Positions 1 through 9,529 of a stretch of 28,244 nt of DNA are shown here, piece after piece. This DNA comes from Dictyocoela muelleri (Eukaryota > Microsporidia). Numbering within the stretch: the stretch's first letter is position 1; each line of letters starts with the position of its first letter. The DNA is taken from assembly GCA_016256075.1 (NCBI GenBank), contig SDVU01000022.1:1-28244 (forward strand), read 5' to 3'. The notes below the pieces were generated by a model that was not told the origin of the DNA, searched no databases, and saw only the letters and a program-made list of their open reading frames with translations. Made by a program: the position numbers and the translations under genes.

Positions 1-167
1 CTGATGGATTGAACTTTAAAAGTTTATTGACAAAACCAACAGAGATATTAAATTTTTCTGCTAGAAAACGCTGGTTTATGTTGATTTCTGCCTGCAGAGT
101 TCTAGCAAGCACTCTATATTTTTCCTATAGTTAACTCTCTACCGTTTTTGATTTTTTTATTGTTCAT
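1..167 (-). pseudogene. 5' end of pogo/Tigger-type transposase (helix-turn-helix), broken
   Basis: Read on the minus strand, an ATG at 167-165 opens a basic N-terminus (MNNKKIKNGRELTIGK). After a frame change near 125-130 it continues as RVLARTLQAEIN, NQRFLAEKFNIS and VGFVNKLLKFNPS. The second part has the shape of the CENP-B/Psq-type helix-turn-helix found at the start of pogo-family transposases (LAEKFNIS as first helix, VGFVNKLLK as recognition helix). At least one frameshift with a stop breaks it. It leaves the window at position 1, so the catalytic domain is not visible. Confidence 0.5.
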
Positions 168-366
168 GCTAACGGTATAGAAATAAAAAATTTATATAAA
201 AAAGAGACTATATCAAAAAATTCTGTTCATTGTTTACGTTAAAGAGTTAGTATGAACATGGATTAAATGTATGAGAAAATATTCTCAAGAGACCATATTT
301 TTGAAAAAAAATGTTCATGTTGTTCATGTTCACGCTAAAGGTGTTCACGTTATAGAGAGTTGACTG
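1..366 (-). mobile_element. pogo/Tigger-like DNA transposon, terminal part
   Basis: This is the right-hand end of a transposon that continues beyond the left edge of the window. The outer end reads, inward from 366, CAGTCAACTCTCTATAACG and is followed by a TA dinucleotide (367-368), as expected for pogo/Tigger elements that duplicate TA. Subterminal GTTCATGTT/GTGTTCACG repeats lie inside it. A transposase reading frame starts on the minus strand at about 167. The opposite end is outside the window, so family assignment rests on the CAGT end, the TA and the helix-turn-helix coding segment. Confidence 0.6.
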
Positions 367-379
367 TATATAATAATTT

Positions 380-1136
380 TCAAAGTGCCATGACTATTTT
401 ATTTCTAATCAACATGAAACCCTTATAACTTTTCATATTTTTGATCTCCATGGTGCCTATATAACTTTTTCATTTTGATTTTGTTGTACAATAGAGCCTA
501 ATTTTGTTTTTATGGTATCATATTGCGCCATGTAAATGTTTCATTTTGTTCTTTTTAAATCAAAATAGCACCAAGGAATGTTTTAATTTTATCTTTTATG
601 GTAGCTTGATCTTTTTAAGTTTTTATAGTACCATATTAGTCTCAAAAGTGATTGCATTCATGCTATGCGTTCTTTCTCTTATATAAACAAACGCGATTTA
701 GGTTCAATATTCAAATTTTTTATTAGATTTATATATCGAATAGATATGCCATACTATAAACTATGGGTTTTTCATGTTTCTTATATATTATCTTTGTAAA
801 TTCAGTAATTTTTTGCATTTATAGTGTCATTAACTAAATATTTCTTATACGAAATGAAAATATATCAATTTATGTTAAATATGGATTATTATGGTTGCTG
901 TTAAATTATATTAGTTCTCTTTTTTCTAGAAAAACTCTTCAATAAAAAAATATACTAAACAGTTAAATATAGTAACTATAAAGTATAAATAATTTCTGCA
1001 TAAACCCAAATACGTACTGTAAAAATCGTTATTTCTTCAGACAATTTGCTTCTCATTTTTTAAATGTTGTTCTTTGACCTATATTTACCAGAATATGAAA
1101 AATATAATTATGACTCGGAAACTTTGTTCAAATATG
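380..1136. repeat. gene-free AT-rich stretch with degenerate 'TATGGTACCATA' repeats
   Basis: No gene is supported here. From about 400 to 660 a diverged repeat recurs roughly every 40-50 bases. It is built on a TTTTTATGGTA(C/T)CATAT core followed by a TTTTCATTTTG-like run. Related sequence lies at 9310-9520 beside another pogo-type element. Positions 690-1136 are plain AT-rich sequence in which I see nothing. Confidence 0.4.
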
Positions 1137-1373
1137 TACAGTGAATCACCTTAATATGAACACCCTTAAATCTGAACACTTCTCTTTTTTAAAATTTTTG
1201 AAAAAAATCATTAATAAAAATGACCCTTACCCTTGAACGTGAACAAAAAAATAAAAAAAAATTTGTTAATAAAAACCATTATATTTTTTTATTTCAAAAA
1301 AAAATTGACCCTTAAATATGAACAAAGAAAAATTTCGAAAATATTAAATATATAAATAAAAAAGGTGTGAAAT

Positions 1374-1446
1374 AATAAAAAGGATTATTCTCTATCGGTT
1401 TAGCCACCCCACCTTTTAAATAAAATTGCTACACAGAAATCTGGAT
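1374..1446. repeat. 73-bp direct repeat, copy 1
   Basis: It begins AATAAAAAGGATTATTCTCT. A diverged second copy lies at 2170-2242 in the same orientation. The two flank the SINE-bearing foldback. Confidence 0.45.
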
Positions 1447-1482
1447 CCGGAAACTCGGCCAAAAAAATATTTCTAAATATTG

Positions 1483-1925
1483 TGGCCAGATATCTCAGTT
1501 GTTAACACCATTAGAGGAAAATATAAGAATAGAAGTTCGAATAAGCCGACGTCACCTCAATAAAAATTTGATATTGACATGTAGCGGTCAATAAATATAG
1601 TATTAATATACCGCTGTTCCAGTGGGAATGGCTGAATAAGACTTAATCTAATATGAAGAAGAACCAAAGGCCTATCCCATGTGTGGATATAGTTCGGCTA
1701 CGCATATCTGCAAAAAGCAATTATAACATAAAAAAAAATTATGAAAAAGCCTCAAATTACCCGTATTCTGCCGACTCATAGATAAAACGAAAATCGTGTA
1801 TACAGATTGGCCTCTGGGTAGATTATTAGTGACATAAACTGAAACCAAGAACCAAATGTCTGCGACCTCGAAGAGAACCTACTCTGTATATGCAATTATG
1901 GGTATTGTCATCATGTAATATATAT
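1483..1925 (+). mobile_element. tRNA-derived SINE, copy 1 (near full length)
   Basis: The head (1483-1556) is tRNA-like, with an A-box-like TATCTCAGTTG and a B-box-like AGTTCGAATAA. The body shares blocks with the other copies: ATATAGTATTAATATACCG, AAGACTTAATCTAATATGA, TAAAACGAAAATCG and the end TTGTCATCATGTAATATATA. It is more diverged than the copies at 10167 and 24403, so it is older. Possible target-duplication remnants are TTCTAAATATT (before) and ATCTAAATTATT (after), imperfect. Confidence 0.7.
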
Positions 1926-2066
1926 CTAAATTATTTCTACTACAAATTATTTAGAAATAATATGTATAAAAAATTATTTAGAAATAAATTGTAATAAGAA
2001 TTATTTAGAGGTAATTTTTTAAAAATTCCTTTTAAAATATTTTGTAATAAAAATTATTTAGAAATA
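1926..2066. repeat. short tandem AATTATTTAGAAATAA repeats
   Basis: Four to five diverged copies of AATTATTTAGAAATAA, spaced 30-35 bases apart, lie directly downstream of the SINE tail. Confidence 0.5.
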
Positions 2067-2169
2067 TTTTTTTGGAGGCGTGTTTCCGGGTCTATATTTT
2101 CAGGTGAATACCCAGAAACTCGCCCTGGGGCTTTTTTGGTAACGAAATAATATATAAGTGTACGATTTT

Positions 2170-2242
2170 AATAAAAAGGATTAGTTCTCTAACAGGTCAA
2201 CTCACTTTAAAAAATAAAAATTGCCTTTAGGCAGAGATGTTT
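2170..2242. repeat. 73-bp direct repeat, copy 2
   Basis: It begins AATAAAAAGGATTAGTTCTC and matches 1374-1446 with scattered differences. Sequence from 2243 to 2455 is AT-rich and otherwise featureless. Confidence 0.45.
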
Positions 2243-2455
2243 CGATTTTTCTAATTAATCATAAGATATCTAGGGTCTTAGGCTTTTTTCCACATTAAAA
2301 AAGGTGGCTTCTCTCATAAAAAAAATGAATTTTTTGATTATTTAACTTATATTATAAATTTAATAATTAAAATAATTAGATAAAAAATCAAAAATGAGAA
2401 ATGCATGACTTTCACCCATGGGGGAAAAACCCTCAAGATCCGATTTTCATAAAAC

Positions 2456-2590
2456 ATTACGTCTTTATCATTTATTTTGATTTTTTTTTAAACAATTAAT
2501 AGGTATTTGCTAAATTTAACGTTGCGCGCCAAATTTTTAAATATCTATTAATTGTTTAAAAAAAAATTAAATACATGATATAAAAGTAAC
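2456..2590. repeat. foldback (hairpin) element
   Basis: Arms of about 50 bases share AAACAATTAATAGGTATTT on the left (from about 2490) and the complement of AAATATCTATTAATTGTTT on the right (2541-2559), extended outward by T-rich sequence. The loop contains the GC-rich AACGTTGCGCGCC, unusual in this AT-rich setting. No coding content is seen. Confidence 0.55.
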
Positions 2591-3308
2591 TTTTAATATG
2601 GATATTACATTAAATCAGAAAGAAAGAGTACATATTCGCCGAAAGGCATTTTTTAATATCAAAATGATCGTGGCAAACTGTTTTAGAACCAATCTAAAAT
2701 ATTTTTTTTTATATTTATTTTTTGCGGATTACGAATCGTGCAAATTGAAAACCGGGCGAATTGCGAATAGGGGAATTAGCACTTAACGCGCGTATACAGT
2801 CATGTATTTGATTATATCAAGAATAATATGAATATATATATTTACAAAAACATCTATTAATAATATAATCATTATATTTAAGTATATGCAAATATTTAAT
2901 TTATAAACATCATATATAATGTTCATACCCTTAAATGTGAACACCGAAAAATAAATGGTACGAAAGTGTTCATATTTAAGGGGATCCACTGTATATAAGA
3001 TAATATAAAGAAATAATTTTTGTACTCTATATCCATAGGAACTCTAGTATAACATCAATAGATATCTGTAAAAATTTGCTAAAAAAGTTATTTGGAGCTT
3101 TACTCAATGAATTATAAGAAATTGTGTATTTAAATTAATAAAATTACAATTTTATTTATAAATTAAAAAGCAATTCCAAGAAGCTCTTAAAATACAATAC
3201 TTGTATTTCTAAATTTTCATTGTCCTGATAACTTATTATTATTCAAATACTTATGGATCATATAAGATGACTGAAAAAATCCAAATAAATTTTTCGTTAT
3301 TCAGTCCC

Positions 3309-3524
3309 AAAATAACCAGAATTATACTCAAAAATGGCAATCAAAAAATAATAAAAAAATGTTTTTGAAATGATCGCGAGATTATATTTGCGGTAATCGA
3401 GTCTTTAAATATTTTTTCAAAAAAAAATAAAAACTCGATTTTCACTAATATCTCCTCGTGATAAGTTCAAAAAAATATTTTTATAATTTTTTTTTACCGG
3501 ATTTGGGTATAATTCTGGGTCCTT
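3309..3524. repeat. foldback element, family FB-A copy 1
   Basis: The arms are about 95 bases. The left carries ACCAGAATTATACTCAAAAA and the inverted right ACCCAGAATTATACCCAAAT. Both continue through an A-rich run to a GATCGCGAGATTATAT / TATCACGAGGAGATATTA block and AATCGAGT at the centre. It is related to the foldback at 3757. Confidence 0.6.
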
Positions 3525-3756
3525 CGAGGTAAAAAATAGTTTTGTCTATATAATTATTTTTAATTTTTATATTCATGTTAAAGCCATAAAAAATATAAAT
3601 AAAATGATACTTAATGAAATTATAATTTTAATATTAATAAAAGACGCTGAATATAATTTCTACAATGATATGATATCACATGGAATATTTAAGGTCTAAA
3701 AAATCTGTTAAAAGAAACTTAAAAGGCAGTATTCTAGTGATTTTTTATTATTTATC

Positions 3757-4014
3757 CTAATGGACCCCGATAGGGTAATCAAAAAATGAGTAAAAAATTA
3801 CTTTTTGAAATGATATTGTCGTGATCATGGCGTAAATTTAGTTTATTATAAAAAAAATATATTTTTTTTGTTAAAGGTCTTTTCTTAAAATAGACATATC
3901 AAAACGTTTTTTCCCTAAATACTCAATTCCGCTAATATCACCTCGAGATAATATCAAAAACACATTTTTTTATTTTTTTATTACCATTTTAGGGTATAAT
4001 CCCCGGGTCATTTA
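3757..4014. repeat. foldback element, family FB-A copy 2
   Basis: The inverted right arm reads GACCCGGGGATTATACCCTA, an A-rich run, then TATCTCGAGGTGATATTAGC and AATTGAGT, clearly related to the arms of 3309-3524. The left arm (GGACCCCGATAGGGTAATC) is more eroded. Confidence 0.55.
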
Positions 4015-4152
4015 TGCACTCAGTACAAACTATTCTTTACCATATATAATTTATTATTTCATTATATTACATGATCTTGATCTTTTTATTAAGACTAACA
4101 ATATTGTTTTCTTAAAAAAACGAGTTTATCTAGCAAAAATCCGAAATATAAC

Positions 4153-4426
4153 AGGAACCTGGTCAAGTTTCGATAAATAACCATCTAAAATTGCTAAAAT
4201 GTTATTCTTTTAGATTAACTCTACTGATTTGAATAGGTGTGTATTTACACAGTAATATTCTTTATACGTCGTTTTTTTTAGCCTTTTTAATCTTCGGCTA
4301 ATTGATTGAAGAACGACGTATAGAAAATAAAGTGTGTAAAAGAACATCTATAATTCGGCGACTTAAGCCAATATGTTTTATTTTTAGTAGTTTTGACGGT
4401 TATTTATAAAGCATGACCGGGTTCCT
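4153..4426. repeat. long-arm inverted-repeat MITE
   Basis: Nearly the whole 274 bp is one inverted repeat with arms of about 125 bases. The outer ends are AGGAACCTGGTCAAG and, inverted, AGGAACCCGGTCATG. A shared TAAATAACC follows, with an inner TATACGTCGTT pair around a TTAGCC...GGCTAA centre. There is no coding capacity. Confidence 0.6.
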
Positions 4427-4450
4427 ATGGATATAGTGTACTTAATTTTT

Positions 4451-5059
4451 ATACTTTTAATTTTTTATTTTGGTAGTTTTTATATTTTTTCTGAGGAATG
4501 AAGAGTCAAAGAGAAAAAATATATCAAATGTTTTTTATACATATTCTAGTTTGAACAAAGATTAAAATATTTTTTTTATGAGAAAATCGGGATCATGCCT
4601 ATTATATCTCCCAGAGTCATCATGTTTATCATACTCCTTTATAAAAATTTTCAAAAAAATATACCTCATGTATTTTATTAATTTTTTTTTGCGAATTAAT
4701 CTTAAGCAGATGATGAGAGGCTCATGAATTTTCGGTTTTATAACTGGTTTAGGTTTTATACCCAGATTAGCAAGTGTTAATTGGTTTTAGCACAGAGTAT
4801 GTTTTATATTTTAAATAAGCCAAAAATCTATAGATAAATCCATAAACGCAATTAATAATAAAAATGCGATAATATATAGACCATTACCAAATTTAGTGCT
4901 TACAATAAATTTGCGAAGGTAAATATATTCTCGTATTTAAATCATAAATTATATTTATAAATTTATCTTAAGATTTTGAGTTTATTCAAATTCAGACTTA
5001 CTCTATGCTACTCCCAATTAAGACTTACTAATCTAGATAAGGAACCTAACCCGTTAGAG
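4451..5059. other. AT-rich intergenic stretch, nothing recognised
   Basis: I find no gene, RNA or repeat structure that I can support here. Confidence 0.5.
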
Positions 5060-5604
5060 CAATGTTTCTCAACGTGGGCGTTATCGCCCCTCCTGGGCGT
5101 GATACTAATTTATAAGAATACGAGGTTATTTAAGAATCATCTATGGGGCGGTGATGACATTATGGGGGGCGGTGATGACATTATAGACGCGGTGAACAAA
5201 TAATTTTGCTAACACATGTAACAGCTTGCAATTAATTTTAACACATATTTTAAATATATAGAATTATTGTGTGCCAAATGCACATAATAATATTTAAAAA
5301 TTTTTAAAGCTTATAAAAATTTTTTTTTAAATTTTTATAATGTATAATACTCGTAAATCTTCGTCATATATCTCAAAAATCTATATTGACATAAACTTAT
5401 TCATTTTCATATAATTAATCATATAATATTTTCCCTGTTATGTCAGGTTTTTTTAAAATTTTTACATGTCTAAATTATTGAATATAACTTTTAATCTATA
5501 AGTAATTCAATTAAAATGCGAATTGTTCAAATATAAATGATTGCGATAGAAAAATTGTGCTTATTTTTATGAAAATCTGCAATTCTAACCTGTCGAGTAT
5601 CTGG

Positions 5605-5700
5605 AAAATTTCGTGAATTCTGCGAATTAGCGCATTTTGCGCATTTAACGCAGCTTATGCATTTGGATCATTTGATGCATTTAGCGCAAAAGGTTTAATC
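5605..5700. repeat. short GCATTTAGCGCA-type repeats
   Basis: Diverged copies of an 11-14 base motif (GCGAATTAGCGCATT, TGCGCATTTAACGCA, TGATGCATTTAGCGCA) are packed in under 100 bases. Confidence 0.5.
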
Positions 5701-5789
5701 TATATTTTCATAGTGATTACTTAAAGTAGCGATATATTTTTATGACAATAGTTTTATATTTATGACAAAAAAAATATACATCTTTGGGC

Positions 5790-6400
5790 TTCTTTAGCAA
5801 AAATAAGAAATTCAATTTTACAGAGTAGACCACTAAAAATGGAAATTTCTAATTAAAATGAGAAATTCGCGAATAATAATAAAAAGTTACCACTTAAAAG
5901 TTTCCATTAAAAATATAGTGTTTCCTCCTAAATTAAAATTTCCATCAAAAAATTGGTTTTTTTATTAAAAAAGAAAAATAAACATTAAAAAATGTAAAGT
6001 TACCTTTGGAAAATTATAAATTGCCATAAAAAATATGCGTTTTACTTAGTTAATTTAAATTTTATTTTATTTGCAGAGTTTTTCATACTTTTAGACCGAT
6101 TTTCTCAAAGTTATAAAACACTTCCACAGAGTTATATTTTTTTTTCTTAGAGTTATAGATCCATTTTATCAAAGTGTCAGATCTATTTTGTGAAGTTATA
6201 GACTATTTTTTCAGAGTTATATACTTTTACAAAGTTATAGATCAAGTTACCCAAAGTGATAGACAAAGTTTATAGTTATCGATATATTTTCTCCGACTTA
6301 TAGACCCATTTTTAGAGTTAGGACTCATTCTCTGATAGTTAAGAGGCATTTTTCTAGATTTAGCTATTTTCCTAGAGCTATAGAGAAATTTCAAGTTTTT
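5790..6400 (+). repeat. degenerate satellite arrays (left, plus orientation)
   Basis: Two adjacent diverged tandem arrays are present. Positions 5790-6050 are built on a GAAATTTCCATTAAAAAT-like unit. Positions 6066-6390 are built on a unit of about 27-30 bases, AGAGTTATAGACCCATTTTT, seen at least ten times. Both recur in opposite orientation at 8270-8690. Confidence 0.55.
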
Positions 6401-7180
6401 ACACAAAAAATAACACCTAAATATACCATAAAGTAATCTAAAAATTTCTAGCGCTACTCCGTTCATTATCTATATTTTTTCTTAAGGGGAAAATTATTCA
6501 AAATATACGTGAAAAATTTCAATATAAACTATAATACTTTTTCGGTTTTAAATAGGTAGCACGAGAACTCTCCAGAGGCTATTTGACGCAAACTTGTAGT
6601 GACCTTAGCACTAGAACTCGCTGAGAGATTTTTTATAATATTTTACGCATTATATTAGTTTAAAAAAATATTCGATCTTTACTTTCCAGAGAAACAAACT
6701 TCTGGAATATATACATAAAGTACCAATATAGTAGCGACAAATCAGAATAAAATGCGCGTTTGCGGTCTATATATATATTTTCGATTTTTTTTATAATATT
6801 AACTCGTAGAGACGGCTTATATTATAAAAATATTTCGGCATTATGTATATAAGATCATATAAGGAAATTATATTTTACTATCACTATATTTGGTACTTTT
6901 TAGAATTTTTTTTGAAGTTATGTGTATGGAAAATTAGTCTAAATATTTTTTCTAAATTAAGATATTGTATATTTTTTTAAAAAAATATCGCAGCGAGTTT
7001 CGCTTACCTATTTAAAACCAAAAAAATATTATAGTTCAAACTTAAATTTCTCTTATGTATATATTGAATAATTTTACCCTATAAAAAATATAGATGATAA
7101 GCGGAGTACGGCCGAAAATTATCAGATTTTAGGTTTTAGGATATTTATGCGGCTTTTTTGTGTAAATACTTAAAATTGTC
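6385..7180. repeat. long degenerate inverted repeat
   Basis: Left-arm blocks TTTTTACACAAAAAATAA, CTACTCCGTTCATTATCTAT, AAAATTATTCAAAATATAC and GGTTTTAAATAGGTAGC reappear inverted and in the same order from 7180 back to about 6990. Inner, weaker matches (AAAGTACCAATATAGT) extend towards the centre near 6785. It is a foldback of roughly 800 bp with no gene in it. Confidence 0.6.
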
Positions 7181-7649
7181 TATAAATCTAGTAAGATGTC
7201 GAAACTTCTTTAGAATATAGGCCCGAAAAAATGGCACACATATCAAATAAAAGCAAAATAAAAAAAAATAGCACTAATAAGATAGAAAATAATTGATATA
7301 TCTTTTTAATATTATAGTTTATATGATTTTTTCATCGAGAATAACATTTTTAATATTACAAGAGATCGTATTAAATGTTTTGGGATATCCAATTTTATTG
7401 TTTATACACGGGGAAATGAAAAAATATTGATTACAAAAGTTTTAATTCTTATTGCCGTCATAAAAATCAATAACCGATAGTAAATTAACAGTACAAAATT
7501 CGTTCACGTAACATATCTACTTCTTAAGATGCTAATTACAAAAAATTGAATAGGTTACAGAATATAAGATGCAACTATAGCATCAATCAAGAAGAAATTA
7601 CAATTTTTATAAATTATATCGTGATAAAGACCTATTTTTCATGGTGGTT

Positions 7650-8110
7650 TGTAGAAAGTGGTTAAGCAGACGAGACCGTTTTATCAAGAAAATGTGTAAT
7701 AAGATATCACTTATCAATTAATGATGAAATTTTCATCCATGTGGATTTTTGGGAGCAATTGATTCAGAATTCAAAACCAACTTTTATATAAAGCGTGGTG
7801 AAAATAAAAAAAGTTGAAACTTTAGGTCAGCTTTGTCAAGAAAAAATAGTGTTTTAACAAAATTCTATACCGACGGACATCTTTCATATCTTGGTGTAGC
7901 AGAAAAATTATGTCTTAAGCATAAGGTTGTGAACCATAATAATAAATTTATTAGCTTAGATACGTACACATACTAATAATATCAAAGGGTTCTGGTCACA
8001 TCTCAAAAGTACTATGTGTAAATAGCCTGGTGTCATGAGAAAAAACATTGATAATTGGTTAGAGGAATATACTTTTAAAATAAGATTTCTGATTAAAACA
8101 GAAATCATGA
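7650..8110 (+). pseudogene. Merlin/IS1595-type transposase relic
   Basis: Across two to three frames the conserved C-terminal half of an ISXO2-like (IS1595/Merlin) transposase can be read: MWIFG, then IDSEFKTNFYIKRGENKK, TDGHLSYLGVAEKL with the second catalytic Asp, HKVVNHNNKFIS, and NIKGFWSHLKSTMCK followed by NIDNWLEEYTFKIRF. The motif order DG.SY / H..VNH...F / N.I.G.W..LK is diagnostic for the family. Several stops and frame changes break it. The N-terminal zinc ribbon and first Asp region are not recognisable. No ends were found, so it is a fossil inside the larger 5060-8976 element. Confidence 0.65.
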
Positions 8111-8125
8111 AAAAAATGATTATCT

Positions 8126-8156
8126 TCAAAGATATATATATATATATATATATATA
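8126..8156. repeat. AT microsatellite
   Basis: A run of about 14 TA units. Confidence 0.85.
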
Positions 8157-8269
8157 AATTATATTTTAATTAATAATTAATTATTTTTATCTATTTTTAG
8201 CCATCTCTGTTTTTAATTTCAATAATTCATATAGAAATATCAATGCAATGTAGCTACCTTACTCATATC

Positions 8270-8690
8270 CCACATACTAAAGAAGCTCTAAAATGTCTCA
8301 ATAACACTGGGAAAATGACACTATAACTTTAATAAAATAGGTATATAAACCCGTGAAAATTGGGTATATAACTCTATGAAAATGCCATTAAAACTCTTTG
8401 AAAAGGGGTATATAACACTACTAAAATTGGCCTTATACTTAGACAAATGGCTCGATAAATCACGAAAATAGGTATATAACTATATAAAACTCTCCATAAA
8501 TTTTGAACTTTTAATAAATAAGTGTAAACATTTTATTTTTTGCATGAGAATTTCCCAATTTTACAGAACTTGTTATTTTTAATGGGAATTTTTCATTTTT
8601 ATAGAAATTCCCATTTTTTATATAGTTTTTCATTTTTATAAGAATCTTTATATTTTTAATATAAAATTTGCATTTTTTAGTTGGAACGTA
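8270..8690 (-). repeat. degenerate satellite arrays (right, minus orientation)
   Basis: Positions 8270-8500 hold about nine diverged units related to the complement of AGAGTTATAGACCCATTTTT. Positions 8540-8690 hold GGGAATTT(T/C)... units related to the array at 5790-6050. Order and orientation mirror the left arrays, so both arms of the 5060-8976 region carry the same satellites head-to-head. Confidence 0.55.
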
Positions 8691-8984
8691 TGATTTTACT
8701 AATCTTAATCAGCTATATAAAACTTAAATAGCATTATATGTGATCGCTTAATGTCTATCTCTATTATTTCAAAGTAACTTTAGATGAATTCGGTCATTAT
8801 ATTCAAATTTTACATCTAAGTGTGTTACTAGTAAGCTATCTAAACCTTTAACATGCTAAAAACTTTACTGAAAAGTTGTATATTATGATAAACAGAAATT
8901 TAGTTGTTAAGGGGGAAGGTTAGATAATTTTCTATGCTATAAGGGGCGGTAAGCTAAAAAAGGTCATGAAACACTGCGTTAAAA

Positions 8985-9529
8985 ATCGAAAGATTTGCAA
9001 AATACCGTCTCATTCACCGAGATAGAAATTGTGAGGGATTTCATTCATACATGTCTATCAATAAGTTTTTAGACTAATGATAGGTATGCGTGAAAATGGA
9101 TGTACAAAAACTGTTTAGAAATAAAAAAAGGTTATTATTAATAAAAGACACCTTTTTTGGACTTTTTAAATAAATTTTTATATTTTTACAAATTTTTTAA
9201 ATTTTTAAAATCATGATATTTATTCCCCGGGCTATAAAAATCTTGTCCGAAAATCTCTCTCAAGGTTTTCAAACTCGACGCGATCGCAGCGCATGATCTC
9301 GCCCCCGAGAGTTCACGTGTTACCGTTTTTATGGTACCATATACATTTTCATTTTGTTTTTTATTGTTCCATGGTAATTTTTCATTTTTTTCATCTGGTA
9401 CAAATAATTTTTTAATTTTGTTTTTTTATGGTACGGTAACATGGGCATATAAATTTTTTAGTATTTTAGGGTACCATTTAAATTTAATTTGGTTTTTTAT
9501 AATACCATAATTCATTAAGAGTTAATTTA
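8985..9529. repeat. gene-free stretch with a small GC-rich island and TATGGTACCAT repeats
   Basis: A GC-richer patch at 9260-9306 (CGACGCGATCGCAGCGC, then TCGCCCCCGAGAG) stands out. It is bounded by TCTCTCAAGG and CCCGAGAG, which could pair. From 9310 to 9520 degenerate TTTTATGGTACCATATA repeats like those at 400-660 are seen. I see no gene. Confidence 0.35.

Larger units (their letters stand above)
1443..2086. repeat. foldback element split by a SINE
   Basis: The left arm at about 1443-1479 (GATCCGGAAACTCGGCC, then A-run, TATTTCTAAATA) is repeated inverted at about 2049-2086 (complement GACCCGGAAACACGCCTCC, A-run, TATTTCTAAATAA). The arms are about 36 bases. The SINE at 1483-1925 lies between them, directly against the left arm, so the foldback was probably a small element into which the SINE inserted. 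Confidence 0.5.
1139..2991. mobile_element. pogo-like DNA transposon, non-autonomous
   Basis: The left end (CAGTGAATCACCTTAATATG) and the inverted right end (CAGTGGATCCCCTTAAATAT) match closely over about 25 bases. Both are bordered by TA (1137-1138 and 2992-2993), the pogo/Tc1 target duplication. Subterminal copies of CCCTTAAATNTGAAC occur near both ends (1164, 1310, 2929). I recognise no transposase inside. Instead the interior holds a SINE insertion, a foldback and a short direct repeat. It is a non-autonomous or heavily eroded member of the same group as the elements ending at 366 and starting at 9530 and 14678. Confidence 0.65.
3022..4441. mobile_element. possible DNA element with 20-bp inverted ends and 9-bp target duplication
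   Basis: The left end GTACTCTATATCCATAGGAA (3022) and the inverted right end GTACACTATATCCATAGGAA (to 4441) match at 19 of 20 positions. Flanks ATAATTTTT (3013-3021) and TTAATTTTT (4442-4450) look like a 9-bp target duplication with one mismatch. There is no transposase inside. The interior is filled by three foldbacks (3309-3524, 3757-4014, 4153-4426). The superfamily is not recognised. The alternative is coincidental ends of separate small elements. Confidence 0.4.
5060..8976. mobile_element. large hAT-like element or nested cluster
   Basis: The left end CAATGTTTCTCAACGTGGGC and the inverted right end CAGTGTTTCATGACCTTTTT resemble the CAGTGTTTCTCAACG ends of hAT elements. The 8-base flanks CGTTAGAG (5052-5059) and CGTTAAAA (8977-8984) agree at six positions. 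GC-rich subterminal motifs (GGGCGTTATCGCCCC left, GGGGCGG right) echo the intact hAT element at 24927. There is no hAT transposase. The interior has mirror-image satellite arrays, a long inverted repeat and a Merlin transposase relic. It is old and eroded. Confidence 0.45.

Noticed and set aside
127-366. A 240-bp MITE with ends AGTTAACTCTCTACCG and AGAGAGTTGACTG
   Set aside because: The left 'end' lies inside the frame that encodes the transposase N-terminus (GRELTIG), so the resemblance to the terminal repeat is more likely coincidence or subterminal similarity. The real end is at 366 only.
1374-2242. Direct repeats as LTRs of a retroelement
   Set aside because: They are only 73 bp long, with no coding sequence, primer-binding site or polypurine tract between them. 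The interior is explained by a SINE and a foldback.
2598-2786. Open frame of about 62 codons on the plus strand inside the pogo-like element
   Set aside because: It has no transposase motif and no start signal, and it begins directly after a foldback arm. It is treated as chance.
4976-5203. Open frame of about 75 codons on the plus strand
   Set aside because: It runs across the hAT-like end at 5060 and its GC-rich subterminal repeats. There is no family resemblance and no upstream CCC motif.
5790-8690. CRISPR-like array
   Set aside because: The repeats are degenerate, with no uniform unique spacers, and the window is eukaryotic.
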